Below, piece after piece: positions 35,110-44,339 of a stretch of 50,602 nucleotides of DNA. The notes under the pieces were generated by a model that saw only the letters and a program-made list of their open reading frames with translations, was not told the origin of the DNA and searched no databases. The position numbers were made by a program, and so were the translations under genes. Position 1 is the first letter of the stretch, and every line of letters starts with the position of its first letter. The stretch comes from JAJYBV01 sp021812265 (GTDB taxonomy: Bacteria; Chloroflexota; Ktedonobacteria; Ktedonobacterales; JACDGC01), in contig DAIDIC010000029.1 in the NCBI GenBank assembly GCA_027459525.1, positions 1-50,602 of the forward strand, in the 5' to 3' direction.

Positions 35110-35234
35110 ATAGCGTGTAATTTTATTTGCGCGGCGCCAGCTTTCAGCAGATTGCTTTTGCCGGCAAGGAAAACTGCATAAAGATCCGACTCGGCAGTCG
35201 ACAATAGAAAACATGAAAACATTGGAATAGAATA

Positions 35235-36944
35235 ATGGCAACTGAAAAATTAACTGTGCTTGAAATGCCGAAAGTGCACGCCACAACAAAAGCGCGCCGC
35301 AAACACACAAACGCACATCCGTTATGGGAAGATAAATGGTTTATTGCGGTAATTATTATTTCTATTATCGCTGGCGCAGCGGCGTGGTGGTATTATTTCA
35401 GCCATGGCGAAGTTTTATTATATAATGACGCCGGTTCGCATTTAATTCTTGCCCGACGTGTTATAGACTCTCCGACACCAGGATTAGCCCAGTTAGGCGG
35501 TGTATGGCTGCCGTTGCCGCATCTCATTATGATACCGCTGATTTGGAATGATTATTTATGGCGCACCGGTTTAGCAGGCAGTTTTACCTCGATGCCGCTG
35601 TATATTATTACAGCAATATACCTGTACCAATCGGCAAAACGATTGACACATAACGGTATGGCCAGCTTTATTGGGACATTGGTGTTTATTCTCAATCCGA
35701 ATATCTTATATTTGCAGGCCACACCACTATCCGAACTGACGCTGTTTGCCACTATGACCATAACTTGTTATTATTTTTTAGCGTGGACACAGACCGATGA
35801 TATGGCCGATCTGGTAAAATCTGCTGCGGCAGCTTTTTTTATGTGTATTGCCCGATACGATGGCTGGTCAATTTTTATAGCGTGCTTAACATTTATTGTA
35901 GTTATCGGCCTTTTGCGCAAACACGCGCCACAAAAAATCGTTGCCAATACAATAATTTTCGGCTGGCTGGGTGGTCTTTCTATTATTTTGTGGTTCGTAT
36001 GGAATAAAATTATTTTTGGCAGTTTTCTCTATTTCCAAAACGGGCCTTATTCTGCGCAATCACAGCAAGCAATTGCCATACAAAATCATACCGATAGAAC
36101 CTACCACAGTGTTTGGTATGCGTTTCACGATTACACAGCAATTACTATTGAAAGCATTGGCCCAATTGTTTTTGCTATTGCCATATTAGGATTACTTGTG
36201 TATCTGATTAAAGGCCGATTCCGTCCCGAAGTATGGGGCGCCGGATTATTTTTGGTTCCGTTTGCATTTTACGTGCTGTCGCTCTATACCGGCCAAGCGC
36301 TTATTTACGCTCCCCATGCGGCGCCAAGCATCGTCAATGATGTGTGGTTTAATGATCGATATGGCAGCGGCACAGCAATAACTGCAGCCATTTATGCGGC
36401 AAGTTTCATCAATTTATTTAAAATATACCTAAAGCCGGTCTTCATTGGACTTATCATCATTCAAAGCGTTTTAACATTTCGCGGCGGAGTTTTAACGGTG
36501 CAAGACGGTCAATTTGGGGTTTCCTGCTATAGCCCATCAATTATTCCGTTCTTTTTAGCGGCGCACTACGACACTGGGTATATTCTGAATGATAATTATA
36601 GCACAGGCATTAATTTTTCAGACGCCACACCCTATGTTTCGCTGAGTGATGTCGTCTATCAGGGATCGGGGAAATTATGGTATGAATCTTTAGCGGCTCC
36701 GGCAAAATATGTAGATTGGATTATTGTCAGTCCGGGTGATCTTGTATCGCGTTATATCAACATTAACGGCATAAGTTTTAATGCGGAATACCAATTGCTG
36801 ATTACCGATCCGCAAAGCGGTGTCAGGCTCTACCGGTTAAGAGGTCTGCCGGCGCTGCCTACCCGCAACATCCAAATTTCCAATATACAGGCTTTCAGCA
36901 AATGCGGTACGCTTCCGCTACTAAAACCAACAGGAAATGCATAA
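35235..36944 (+). CDS. GT-C membrane glycosyltransferase (ArnT/PMT-like)
   Basis: This protein of 569 residues has about 11 membrane helices. The first external loop carries NDAGSHLILARRVIDS, with the Asp position expected of GT-C enzymes, and the hydrophobic helices alternate as in PMT/ArnT/DUF2029-type enzymes, which use polyprenyl-phosphate sugars and work on the outer side of the membrane. The C-terminal 120 residues form a soluble domain outside. The acceptor is unknown. In this locus two dolichyl-phosphate-mannose-synthase-like GT2s could supply its lipid-linked sugar. It is followed without spacing by the PQQ-repeat gene. Confidence 0.72.
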   Translation: MATEKLTVLEMPKVHATTKARRKHTNAHPLWEDKWFIAVIIISIIAGAAAWWYYFSHGEVLLYNDAGSHLILARRVIDSPTPGLAQLGGVWLPLPHLIMIPLIWNDYLWRTGLAGSFTSMPLYIITAIYLYQSAKRLTHNGMASFIGTLVFILNPNILYLQATPLSELTLFATMTITCYYFLAWTQTDDMADLVKSAAAAFFMCIARYDGWSIFIACLTFIVVIGLLRKHAPQKIVANTIIFGWLGGLSIILWFVWNKIIFGSFLYFQNGPYSAQSQQAIAIQNHTDRTYHSVWYAFHDYTAITIESIGPIVFAIAILGLLVYLIKGRFRPEVWGAGLFLVPFAFYVLSLYTGQALIYAPHAAPSIVNDVWFNDRYGSGTAITAAIYAASFINLFKIYLKPVFIGLIIIQSVLTFRGGVLTVQDGQFGVSCYSPSIIPFFLAAHYDTGYILNDNYSTGINFSDATPYVSLSDVVYQGSGKLWYESLAAPAKYVDWIIVSPGDLVSRYININGISFNAEYQLLITDPQSGVRLYRLRGLPALPTRNIQISNIQAFSKCGTLPLLKPTGNA

Positions 36945-38987
36945 ATGAAATCCAAGAATGCTATGAAAATTATAGCCGCTATTATCACAACCATTGTTTT
37001 GCTGGCAGTGATCGGCGTATCAATCAATTATTTTATCTTCAATCCCAACAAAACGTCTAACATATCGGCGTCATTATCAGTTACTCCTCCGATTTCGGGA
37101 TCCGACTGGACCGGTTTTTTAGGGGACGCACAAAACACCAATTACAACAATATGGAAAAAAATCTTTCACCGGCCTCAATTTCAGCAAATTTGGCTTTGG
37201 AAGAAGTTATTAATGTTACGCAGGGTGTGCAATATCAAGACGCCATTGCAAACCAAGTACTGGCAGTACACGGGATACTTTATTTTGGAAATTGGAATGG
37301 CGATTTTTACGCCGTTAACGAAGTAACCAAAAAAGTAGTATGGCGACAGTTTATGGGCGGCGCAATCCAGCCGCCATGCTGGCCATTTTCCACCGGCGTT
37401 TCATCAAACCCAACATACGACAATAATACCATTTATGTAGGCGGCGGCAACGGATATTTTTATGCTTTAAACGCCACAACCGGAGCGGTTATTTGGAAAA
37501 CATTTATAGCAATTGTTCCCAATGAATTTCTCTGGGGATCTCCCGTAATCGGCAATGGACATGTATATATCGGTGTTTCCTCTTATGGTGACTGTCCCCT
37601 AATTCGCGGCAAATTAGATATGTTAAACCAAACAACCGGAGCGTTGCAAGCAACTCACTATACTGCAAGCACAAGCGAAATCGGTAATAGTATTTGGTCT
37701 AAGCCACTGCTCATCCCTTCTTTAGGGTTAGTTGTGTACAATACCGGAAACGGCTCAAGCGATTCCCCAGAAAATTCCGCAATCGTGGCGCTGAATTGGA
37801 ATACATTGCAGCCTGTGTGGATTTGGCAGCCGCCATTAAGCGCGCTGGAAGGCGGCGATTTTGATTTTGGCGCGTCTCCGCTCGCTATAGAAAACGGCTA
37901 TAATAATTTGCCTGTAATAATCGGCCACGATAAAAACGGATTTTTATATGCGATAACGGTAAACAGCTCTTCTGCAAAATTATTGTGGAGCTTAAAAATT
38001 TCAGATGGCGGCAGCGGCCCAGAGCATGGTAACGGTGATATTGCTTCAGGAATGTATGATGGCCAATATGTCTATTATGCTTCTTCCAAATTAGATGTTA
38101 ACGGCAAGGATTATTCCAGCGCCATTTATAAAATAGCGCCGGCAACCGGCAAAATAATATGGAGAACACTGATTCAAAATAGCTTTCCGCTTGGCGCAAT
38201 TACCGGCGCAAACGGATTTTTAGTCACAGGGAACTCTCAGACAACCGCTCAGGGATACTCGGGATATTTTACTATATTAAACACACAAAACGGCGCAATA
38301 CTCTATACCGAACAGATTAGCTCCGGCATTTTGGGATCGCCCTCAATAGCAGACGGCCAAATTATTATTCCGGCGCTGGACGGCAATATTTATATCTTGG
38401 GACTGGCTCAGCCGGCAAATCAATCTAGCGCGGTGACAAATGGTAAAATAAATCCCGTTTGGAATATATCAGGCTCTCAAACCGGTGTGCAACTTTCGCA
38501 GCAAGGCATTACTGTTCCTAACAGTACCACATCCGCAAACCTAACAAGCCAGAATTATCTGAACCGCATTAATGTATCGGGAAATTTCTCCCTTTCAGCG
38601 CAAATTCAATTAAATTCTGCCAACGCCGGAGAACAAGGTGATATTATTCTTTCACAAGATCCCAGTGACTATCTGACTTTTGGGTTGTATTGCTACGCAA
38701 GCGGCAAAGGGCATTATGTTATAACCGTGCATCAATTTAATAAACCCGAACAGATTATTACGTATCCTCTTACGATTGATCTGGATGATCCTGCTTATTT
38801 CAATTTAGTAGAAATTGGAACTACAATATATGGGTACGCCAGTTTAGATGGGAAAAAATGGGATCTCGCAGGAACATTAACACTGCCATTTTTGCCGTCT
38901 TATATCGGAGTGGGCGCTTATCACACAGATAATACACCTACCAGCGGAACGACGACATTTGATACGATTATATTAAGGCAGCTATAG
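36945..38987 (+). CDS. Membrane-anchored PQQ-type beta-propeller with C-terminal jelly-roll domain
   Basis: After a signal anchor (about residues 8-30) come PQQ-like propeller repeats: YFGNWNGDFYAVNEVTKKVVW, YVGGGNGYFYALNATTGAVIW, FLYAITVNSS and further blades up to about residue 490. A C-terminal domain (about 520-680) is beta-rich (INVSGNFSLSAQIQLNS...YIGVGAYHTDN), reminiscent of DUF1349/laminin-G-like carbohydrate-binding folds. The catalytic residues of quinoprotein dehydrogenases are not recognised, so a binding or scaffold role is more likely. ATG follows the previous stop codon immediately, showing an operon. Confidence 0.75.
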   Translation: MKSKNAMKIIAAIITTIVLLAVIGVSINYFIFNPNKTSNISASLSVTPPISGSDWTGFLGDAQNTNYNNMEKNLSPASISANLALEEVINVTQGVQYQDAIANQVLAVHGILYFGNWNGDFYAVNEVTKKVVWRQFMGGAIQPPCWPFSTGVSSNPTYDNNTIYVGGGNGYFYALNATTGAVIWKTFIAIVPNEFLWGSPVIGNGHVYIGVSSYGDCPLIRGKLDMLNQTTGALQATHYTASTSEIGNSIWSKPLLIPSLGLVVYNTGNGSSDSPENSAIVALNWNTLQPVWIWQPPLSALEGGDFDFGASPLAIENGYNNLPVIIGHDKNGFLYAITVNSSSAKLLWSLKISDGGSGPEHGNGDIASGMYDGQYVYYASSKLDVNGKDYSSAIYKIAPATGKIIWRTLIQNSFPLGAITGANGFLVTGNSQTTAQGYSGYFTILNTQNGAILYTEQISSGILGSPSIADGQIIIPALDGNIYILGLAQPANQSSAVTNGKINPVWNISGSQTGVQLSQQGITVPNSTTSANLTSQNYLNRINVSGNFSLSAQIQLNSANAGEQGDIILSQDPSDYLTFGLYCYASGKGHYVITVHQFNKPEQIITYPLTIDLDDPAYFNLVEIGTTIYGYASLDGKKWDLAGTLTLPFLPSYIGVGAYHTDNTPTSGTTTFDTIILRQL

Positions 38988-39003
38988 TGAACGAGATTTT
39001 GAA

Positions 39004-40368
39004 ATGTGGGTGGCACATGTGGAAAGGGAACAATCGGCAATGTTTCAGACACAAGGGAATGAACCGGTAATGCTCGATGAATCGCCATTGGACGATACAT
39101 TACGGCAAAAAGCCATGCGGGTTTATTTAGATGAAGAAACAATCAATATACATACAGCCGGTATTACCTTCAATCAGCGCCGGTTGAAGGTACTATATAC
39201 CATATTTTTTCTTGCATTGTTTATTGGATTTTCGATCGCGCTTTATATGGTTACGCTTAAAATTCAAGCGCCGGCTGAGTATTGGGAAAAATTTATTTTG
39301 CTGATTGAGGCATCGGCGTTTCTCTCTTTTACCATTACGTGCGCCGGAAAATATGCGCATATCCACATATTGCATATTACACAAAGTCTGAAAGACGCGC
39401 AATGGCCCAGAATCACTTTTTTCAGTATCTTTACGCTGGTTGTCTCAGCAGGATTGTCTGTGGCGGCATTTCACAAACATATTCTTCTGCAATTCGCGGC
39501 TTTTATTCTAATATTATTGCTATTCCTGTGGTTTTTGGAGATTTATATTGTATGGCTTGCGCGGTTTACTTTTTTAGCAGATAAACTGTCTTCTGAAGCT
39601 GCTATCTGCTTTATGTCTCAATATCCCAAAGGGTTAAGCATTGTTGTGCCAGTATATAATGAAGTGGCTTCTGTAGGAAAATTGCTGCGAAGAGTTGATT
39701 CGGTCATGAAATATATCAATTATCCTTATGAAGTAATTATTGTGGATGACCATTCCACCGATGGCACAGTTGATATTGCCAAGCAGGTTATCGATGCGTA
39801 TCACTTTCCGGCGCAAGTAATAACAAAACATGGAAAAAAAGGAAAATCATTTTCGCTGCTGGAAGGATATGCGTTGGCGCAGTATGAGGTTTTGGGGATG
39901 ATTGACGGCGATTTAGAGTATTTACCAGAATCATTTCCCAAAATGTTGCAAAAACTGGCAGTGAGCCATATAGTGGTTGGAGATCGCCGCGGCCGCTATA
40001 AAAGAAGCAGTATGCGCACATATCTCTCTTCTTTGTTTAACGAAATAATTTGCAACTGGGGCTTTCAGCTGCCCTATGATGTACAATCGGGCATTAAAGT
40101 ATTTTATCATGATGTATATGATGGTATTGCAACACATCCGGGCAAGTGGAGCTTTGATCTGGATTTTTTAGCGCAAGCCGAGGCCCAGAATTATCGCATC
40201 AGCCAATGTAACGTTGGATTTGATCCACGGAAAAGCGGTATGAGCAAAGTAATTCCCTATAAAGTTGCCATAGAGCTGCTGATCCACGCTGTGCAGTTAA
40301 AATTTAGAATTACATGGCGTTCTGTGCAGCATATAATTTCACATATATTCCATAATAAAAAGCCTTAA
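39004..40368 (+). CDS. GT2 glycosyltransferase with N-terminal membrane domain
   Basis: The first 195 residues hold about four membrane helices; the GT2 domain then begins at GLSIVVPVYNEVASVGKLLRRV and contains VIIVDDHSTDGT, KGKSFSLLEGYALA, GMIDGDLEYLPE (DxD position) and YDVQSGIKVFYHDV. The domain resembles dolichyl-phosphate-mannose/glucose synthases (DPM1/GtrB type), but GtrB-type proteins have their helices at the C-terminus, so the order is reversed here. It may make a polyprenyl-phosphate sugar for the GT-C enzyme. It starts 16 bases after the propeller gene. ATG 39040 after GGGAA is an alternative start. Confidence 0.8.
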   Translation: MWVAHVEREQSAMFQTQGNEPVMLDESPLDDTLRQKAMRVYLDEETINIHTAGITFNQRRLKVLYTIFFLALFIGFSIALYMVTLKIQAPAEYWEKFILLIEASAFLSFTITCAGKYAHIHILHITQSLKDAQWPRITFFSIFTLVVSAGLSVAAFHKHILLQFAAFILILLLFLWFLEIYIVWLARFTFLADKLSSEAAICFMSQYPKGLSIVVPVYNEVASVGKLLRRVDSVMKYINYPYEVIIVDDHSTDGTVDIAKQVIDAYHFPAQVITKHGKKGKSFSLLEGYALAQYEVLGMIDGDLEYLPESFPKMLQKLAVSHIVVGDRRGRYKRSSMRTYLSSLFNEIICNWGFQLPYDVQSGIKVFYHDVYDGIATHPGKWSFDLDFLAQAEAQNYRISQCNVGFDPRKSGMSKVIPYKVAIELLIHAVQLKFRITWRSVQHIISHIFHNKKP

Positions 40369-40496
40369 ACGTGCGGTGTCAACAGTTTTACAATTTTTTA
40401 ACATATATTCGGCGCAAAGCAAATTTTGTAACATTTTTTGATAAATATTTACACTATTTTTATAGATTTTATTTATTGTTAAATACACGATATTAT
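40369..40496. other. AT-rich spacer before MITE copy 2
   Basis: This strongly AT-rich stretch contains no gene. It is a plausible promoter or insertion target area, like the AT-rich flank of MITE copy 1. Several TATA-like motifs prevent a single promoter call. Confidence 0.35.
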
Positions 40497-40633
40497 TAGG
40501 ACTTTCGCTTGAAAGAAAAACACATGGTTCTTGTATCTGCAACAAAGGGAGGTCTGGGGACACCCCAGAACCTCGTACAAGGGGCGCCGCATCTTGTACA
40601 TCCCCGATTTTCCATGCTGCAGCGAAAGTTCTG
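40497..40633 (-). mobile_element. MITE-like element, copy 2 (137 bp, inverted)
   Basis: This copy is the reverse complement of the element at 15766-15902 and has the same length, with about 15 differences by eye. The left terminus TAGGACTTTCGCTT is intact; the right terminus is altered (AGCGAAAGTTCTG). The inner 11-bp stem has two mismatches, while a 7-bp stem TCTGGGG/CCCCAGA is perfect here but broken in copy 1. No clear 7-bp target duplication remains; a TA/TG pair would fit an eroded TA duplication. It splits the region between two glycan GT2 genes. Confidence 0.78.
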
Positions 40634-40828
40634 ATAATTGTATTATGCGCAAGGCGCCGGGAAACATTTCTGTCTCTTTATGCAACAAAACTATTCAGAA
40701 GCGCACGCAAAAGCCTTACAGGCAGCAGGTTTGTGCAAAACATCGGCTGTTATCCGGTCAAATCAAGAAGCAAATTCTTGCCATATTGTAATAGAAAGTG
40801 TGTAAATGTTGTTATGGGAGATATTGTG
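40634..40828. other. Spacer before the last GT2
   Basis: No gene is supported. It includes the leader with the GGGAG ribosome site for the following GT2. Confidence 0.3.
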
Positions 40829-41965
40829 ATGTTTTCTTCTGAAGAACAAAATCTTGAGGACACTGGTTTTACATTGGATATTCTAAACGACGATACACTG
40901 AAATATCCCGAACTGCTGCAGAACATTACGGCAGGGGGCACCGCGTTGAGCCATGGAAATATTTGGCAGGCGCGGCGCAGTTTAGCAGCCGCTGCAGCAT
41001 GTCTTCCCCCTTCAGTGAAAACCAAAATTGATATCCCCGAACCATTCTCTGCCCGGCGATCTTCCGGTAAAAAAGCAGCTAAAGCGGCGGTAAAAGCCAT
41101 CGACATGTTGAAGCGATCCTATTTCGCGCTGCTAAATAATCTGAAGTATGCCGCAGATGAATCAGATGATCAAAACAATAACGCAGCCGCGTTAAAAAAT
41201 ATTCAAGCAACTCTGCAAAATATTCAAGCGGATATCATGCAATTTATTTCGGTTGTCAGCTGGGAAAATATATCGGTGATACTTCCGGCGTATAACGAGG
41301 AAGCCATATTAGAAGAGACAATTCAGCAGGTTTTAGACGCCTCGGGCATATTTTGCCCTAATATGGAAATTATTATTGTGGATGACGGCAGTAAAGATTT
41401 AACCGGAGAGATCGCCGAGAAACTCATGCTGCAAGACGCAACAGTCACAGCCTTGCATAACAGCCCAAATAAAGGATATGGCGGCGCGCTGTTAACCGGG
41501 TTTGCCGGCGCGCATGGCGATTTGCTCTTTTTTATGGATAGCGACGGACAATTCGATATTCACGAAATCGCTATTTTCTTAAAATTACATATTCGATATA
41601 CCAACGCCGCTATTATTGGATTCCGTGCGCCCCGCAGAGATCCTGTTATGCGCAAACTGAACGCATGGGGATGGAAACAGGCAGCCAAAGTTGTTATTGG
41701 TTTGCGTGGCATACGCGATATAGACTGCGCGTTTAAATTATTTCCCACAACAGTAATACGCAAGTGCGGCGTTGAATCGCAAGGGGCAACCATAAACGCC
41801 GAAATGCTGCGCAAAATACAGAAAATGAATATCCCCATTTTCCAGATTCCTGTTACACATTTGCCGCGCACCAAAGGCTCACCCACAGGAGCCAAAATTT
41901 CGGTGATTATTCGCGCATTTAAAGAACTGCTCGCTTTGCGAAAGAAAATTCAGCAATTCCGCTGA
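40829..41965 (+). CDS. GT2, polyprenyl-phosphate-mannose/glucose synthase-like
   Basis: The 378-residue protein has a non-catalytic N-terminal region (about 1-145, Ala-rich and charged) followed by a GT2 domain: ISVILPAYNEEAILEETIQQV, IIVDDGSKDLTGEIAEKL, NKGYGGALLTGFAGAHG, LFFMDSDGQFD (the DxD) and RDIDCAFKLFPTTVIRKCG. This is the dolichyl-phosphate-mannose synthase pattern. No C-terminal membrane helices are seen, so it works as a soluble or peripheral enzyme. ATG 40829 with GGGAG 8 bases upstream is chosen; ATG 40814 overlaps that ribosome site. It is separated from the upstream glycan genes by MITE copy 2. Confidence 0.85.
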   Translation: MFSSEEQNLEDTGFTLDILNDDTLKYPELLQNITAGGTALSHGNIWQARRSLAAAAACLPPSVKTKIDIPEPFSARRSSGKKAAKAAVKAIDMLKRSYFALLNNLKYAADESDDQNNNAAALKNIQATLQNIQADIMQFISVVSWENISVILPAYNEEAILEETIQQVLDASGIFCPNMEIIIVDDGSKDLTGEIAEKLMLQDATVTALHNSPNKGYGGALLTGFAGAHGDLLFFMDSDGQFDIHEIAIFLKLHIRYTNAAIIGFRAPRRDPVMRKLNAWGWKQAAKVVIGLRGIRDIDCAFKLFPTTVIRKCGVESQGATINAEMLRKIQKMNIPIFQIPVTHLPRTKGSPTGAKISVIIRAFKELLALRKKIQQFR

Positions 41966-42047
41966 TACAATCTTTTGTATTTCCGCAGATATTTTGCTGC
42001 CGCGCACTGCCTATAGCGCCGCAATTGCGCGTAAACACTCCCCTACA

Positions 42048-42749
42048 CTATTTTGCCGCCGCTCCGGCGCGATACGCAATAAACGCCTTACCCTGAATAG
42101 CAAACACTGCGGCAGATGGTTCGGTTTTATTTGCAGCCGCGGCCAGCCATGCGTCTGGTCCCAGCAAAGCCGCAGACACAGCCAACGGCGCCAGCAAATA
42201 TCCCGCAAACATAGGGAGCAATAGCAGGCACATCAGCCAAATAATCAGAGCTGTGGCAAACGGAGCCAACAATATAGCAATATATGCTTTTCGCGAATAG
42301 CCTTGCTGCGGAGCCATCCATGTAAAGATATACGCTTCGTTAAGTGTAAGAACCGGGGAACCGCCGAATAAACGCATGAAAAACACTTGAATGGTATTGT
42401 GTCCCGATATCATAGCGTATGCCGTACATATATTAATAACAATGAAACTGGGAAAAGCAAAACCTTGCAACGCAATAACCGCGCCGCCGGAATGCGCCAA
42501 ATTTACGGATATTGCCAAAGCGGCAGCGGCAAATAACGTTAAAAGCGCCAGCGCGCCGCCCGTTATACTGGCCATAGAAGCGATATTTGACGGCCCCGCT
42601 ACGGAAAACGCCGAGCATTGCTCCAGTCTGTTTTCAGAAACTGCGGCCAGCACACTGGCTTTATTGGGATCGTTGAATGGATCATAAAATACGCGCGGAT
42701 CGGTTGAATTATTATTGCGGCCGGATGCAGCCGCGGAGCTATGTGCCAT
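42048..42749 (-). CDS. DUF3267-like membrane protein lacking the HExxH motif
   Basis: The 233-residue protein has about four membrane helices. The central segment HNTIQVFFMRLFGGSPVLTL...APQQGYSRKAYIAILLAPF, the later GPDAWLAAA and the C-terminal AVFAIQGKAFIAYR parallel the DUF3267 zincin-like membrane peptidase family, in which the first helix carries HExxH before a RLFGG-type stretch. Here that position reads HNTIQ, so the catalytic Glu and the second zinc His are gone. If the family call is right it is an inactive relative, perhaps a binding or regulatory protein. The N-terminal 50 residues are polar and cytoplasmic. It is convergent with the glycan GT2. Confidence 0.55.
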   Translation of the reverse strand: MAHSSAAASGRNNNSTDPRVFYDPFNDPNKASVLAAVSENRLEQCSAFSVAGPSNIASMASITGGALALLTLFAAAALAISVNLAHSGGAVIALQGFAFPSFIVINICTAYAMISGHNTIQVFFMRLFGGSPVLTLNEAYIFTWMAPQQGYSRKAYIAILLAPFATALIIWLMCLLLLPMFAGYLLAPLAVSAALLGPDAWLAAAANKTEPSAAVFAIQGKAFIAYRAGAAAK

Positions 42750-42916
42750 CGATTTTATCCTGAACTGTTAAACTGATATTGCAGGCGGCAAAAATTGCCC
42801 CAAGTTGTAGTATATTTTGTATTATACGAAATTTTTTGATTTTGCAAAGAGGGTTTGTTTTTATAGACAATTTTCGACGCAAAATTGAGCAATAAAAAAA
42901 GAAATCGCCGGTCGTT

Positions 42917-43192
42917 ATGGAAAAAATGACAGCTCTTCTGCGCATTGTCGCTCACCCAAACAGCTCAAAAGAAACCATAGGCTTAAAAGATGGCTGCGTT
43001 CATGTTTGGGTGAGGGCGGCAGCTCACGAAGGAAAAGCAAACGAAGCAATATGCGCGCTGCTGGCCGAGCTATTACATATACCTAAATCGCGGATTACAA
43101 TTACACGCGGGGCTTCCGGCAAACAAAAACGCTTGGAAGTGCAGGGGATGCTGACCGAAGATGTGTTCACCGCGCTATTCGGCCAGCAATAA
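42917..43192 (+). CDS. YggU/DUF167 family protein
   Basis: This compact 91-residue protein shows the DUF167 (UPF0235) pattern: LRIVAHPNSSKETIG, VHVWVRAAAHEGKANEAICALLAELL and the SRITITRGASGKQKRLEV strand. The function is not known; structures show a small alpha/beta fold. ATG 42917 lies just after the divergent promoter spacer shared with the DUF3267-like gene. Its stop is 6 bases from that of the APH-family kinase on the opposite strand. Confidence 0.9.
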   Translation: MEKMTALLRIVAHPNSSKETIGLKDGCVHVWVRAAAHEGKANEAICALLAELLHIPKSRITITRGASGKQKRLEVQGMLTEDVFTALFGQQ

Positions 43193-43198
43193 TTTTAT

Positions 43199-44263
43199 CT
43201 AAGAACGCGCTATAGTTATCTGCCCAAACGGAGCCAGCGCTTCATTCGGCGCAACAACTTGCAGGCCCAGCGCGTCTTGAATCCACACCAAACTGCGAGC
43301 AACCGCCATTAAGCCTCTTCCGCGATACACAGCAGGATCTTCCACCAAAGTAGTTTCCGGTCCATCTGATTGTATTCTTGCCAAGAAGGTGAGCATAAAC
43401 AGCGTAAATCCGAACGGAAAGACCGAAGCGTAAATATGCACACGCTGCTCTAGGGTAGAGTCTTTCAGATCTGAGGCGCCGGCAATATAATCGTTCATCA
43501 AATGCACATATTGGTCACTGGAAATTTCCTCATTAAGAGCAGCCAACGCTGCTGCGCGCGCGATCTCCATAGCGATATCACCAAGACCAAAGCCGCCCCA
43601 ATCGGTCAACAATAATCTTTCACCGGTATCCATCAAATTTACAGGTATAGGATCTCCGTGGCAGGGACGACGCGGCACATTTACCCAAAGATCTTTGTTT
43701 GCCTGCACATGCACATCTACATACGAACGCAATTGTGTTAATCCTTCAATAAGGGGAGCGTAAGCAGGGTCGCTATATGCGGCGCGGGTTTCATTCCATA
43801 GCGGCTGCAGGCGTTCCCACCATTGGGTAAGCGTTGCGCTGAGAATGGAATTATGCTGCACTTTAGCGGCGGAAAGATGATGCAGCGTTAAAAGCAGAAA
43901 TGACCACTGCCGCACATGGTCATCAGTAAGGCGAGTATCTCCCAGCGAGCGAGCGCGCGGTTCGCGATACGCCACAATAGGGCCGCCAACAGTTGCGCCG
44001 ATATCGTCAAACGATAGCAGTTCGGGGGCCAGCCCCACTGCGCCGCACACACGCAAACCTTCGGCCTCGCGCCGCGCTAAATCTGTTTGGTCGGGCGCAA
44101 AATACTTTAAAATAACATAATCGGCAGCGTCTTTAGCTTCGGCTATTGAGTATAAAGCGCTGTCGAAACTGCGGCTTAAAAGAGTGATATGCGCTTCGGG
44201 AGCCGAAGAAAGCCCATGCCTGCGCGCATAATCAAGAATCTGCTCCAATCCGGGGGTAGGCAT
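43199..44263 (-). CDS. APH/choline kinase-family phosphotransferase
   Basis: The kinase-like fold is visible: YVILKYFAPDQTDLARREAEGLRVC with the ATP Lys and helix-C Glu, APELLSF, the catalytic loop RRPCHGDPIPVNLMD (HGDxxxxN) and LLTDWGGFGLGDIAMEIARAA with the metal Asp. Members phosphorylate small molecules such as aminoglycosides, choline, homoserine or sugars, and resistance should not be assumed. ATG 44263 gives 354 residues; GGA lies 13 bases upstream. It lies 76 bases after the signalling operon on the same strand and may be its last gene. Confidence 0.85.
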   Translation of the reverse strand: MPTPGLEQILDYARRHGLSSAPEAHITLLSRSFDSALYSIAEAKDAADYVILKYFAPDQTDLARREAEGLRVCGAVGLAPELLSFDDIGATVGGPIVAYREPRARSLGDTRLTDDHVRQWSFLLLTLHHLSAAKVQHNSILSATLTQWWERLQPLWNETRAAYSDPAYAPLIEGLTQLRSYVDVHVQANKDLWVNVPRRPCHGDPIPVNLMDTGERLLLTDWGGFGLGDIAMEIARAAALAALNEEISSDQYVHLMNDYIAGASDLKDSTLEQRVHIYASVFPFGFTLFMLTFLARIQSDGPETTLVEDPAVYRGRGLMAVARSLVWIQDALGLQVVAPNEALAPFGQITIARS

Positions 44264-44339
44264 AATACGAATGATTCCTTTGAATATGTTGCTGCAAGCA
44301 TTATAGCAATAAACGGGTAACGCTTCAAGCAGAATAGCG

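Noticed and set aside
43199..44263. Antibiotic-resistance aminoglycoside kinase
   Set aside because: Only the general APH fold is visible; the family phosphorylates many small molecules and no resistance-specific motif was recognised.
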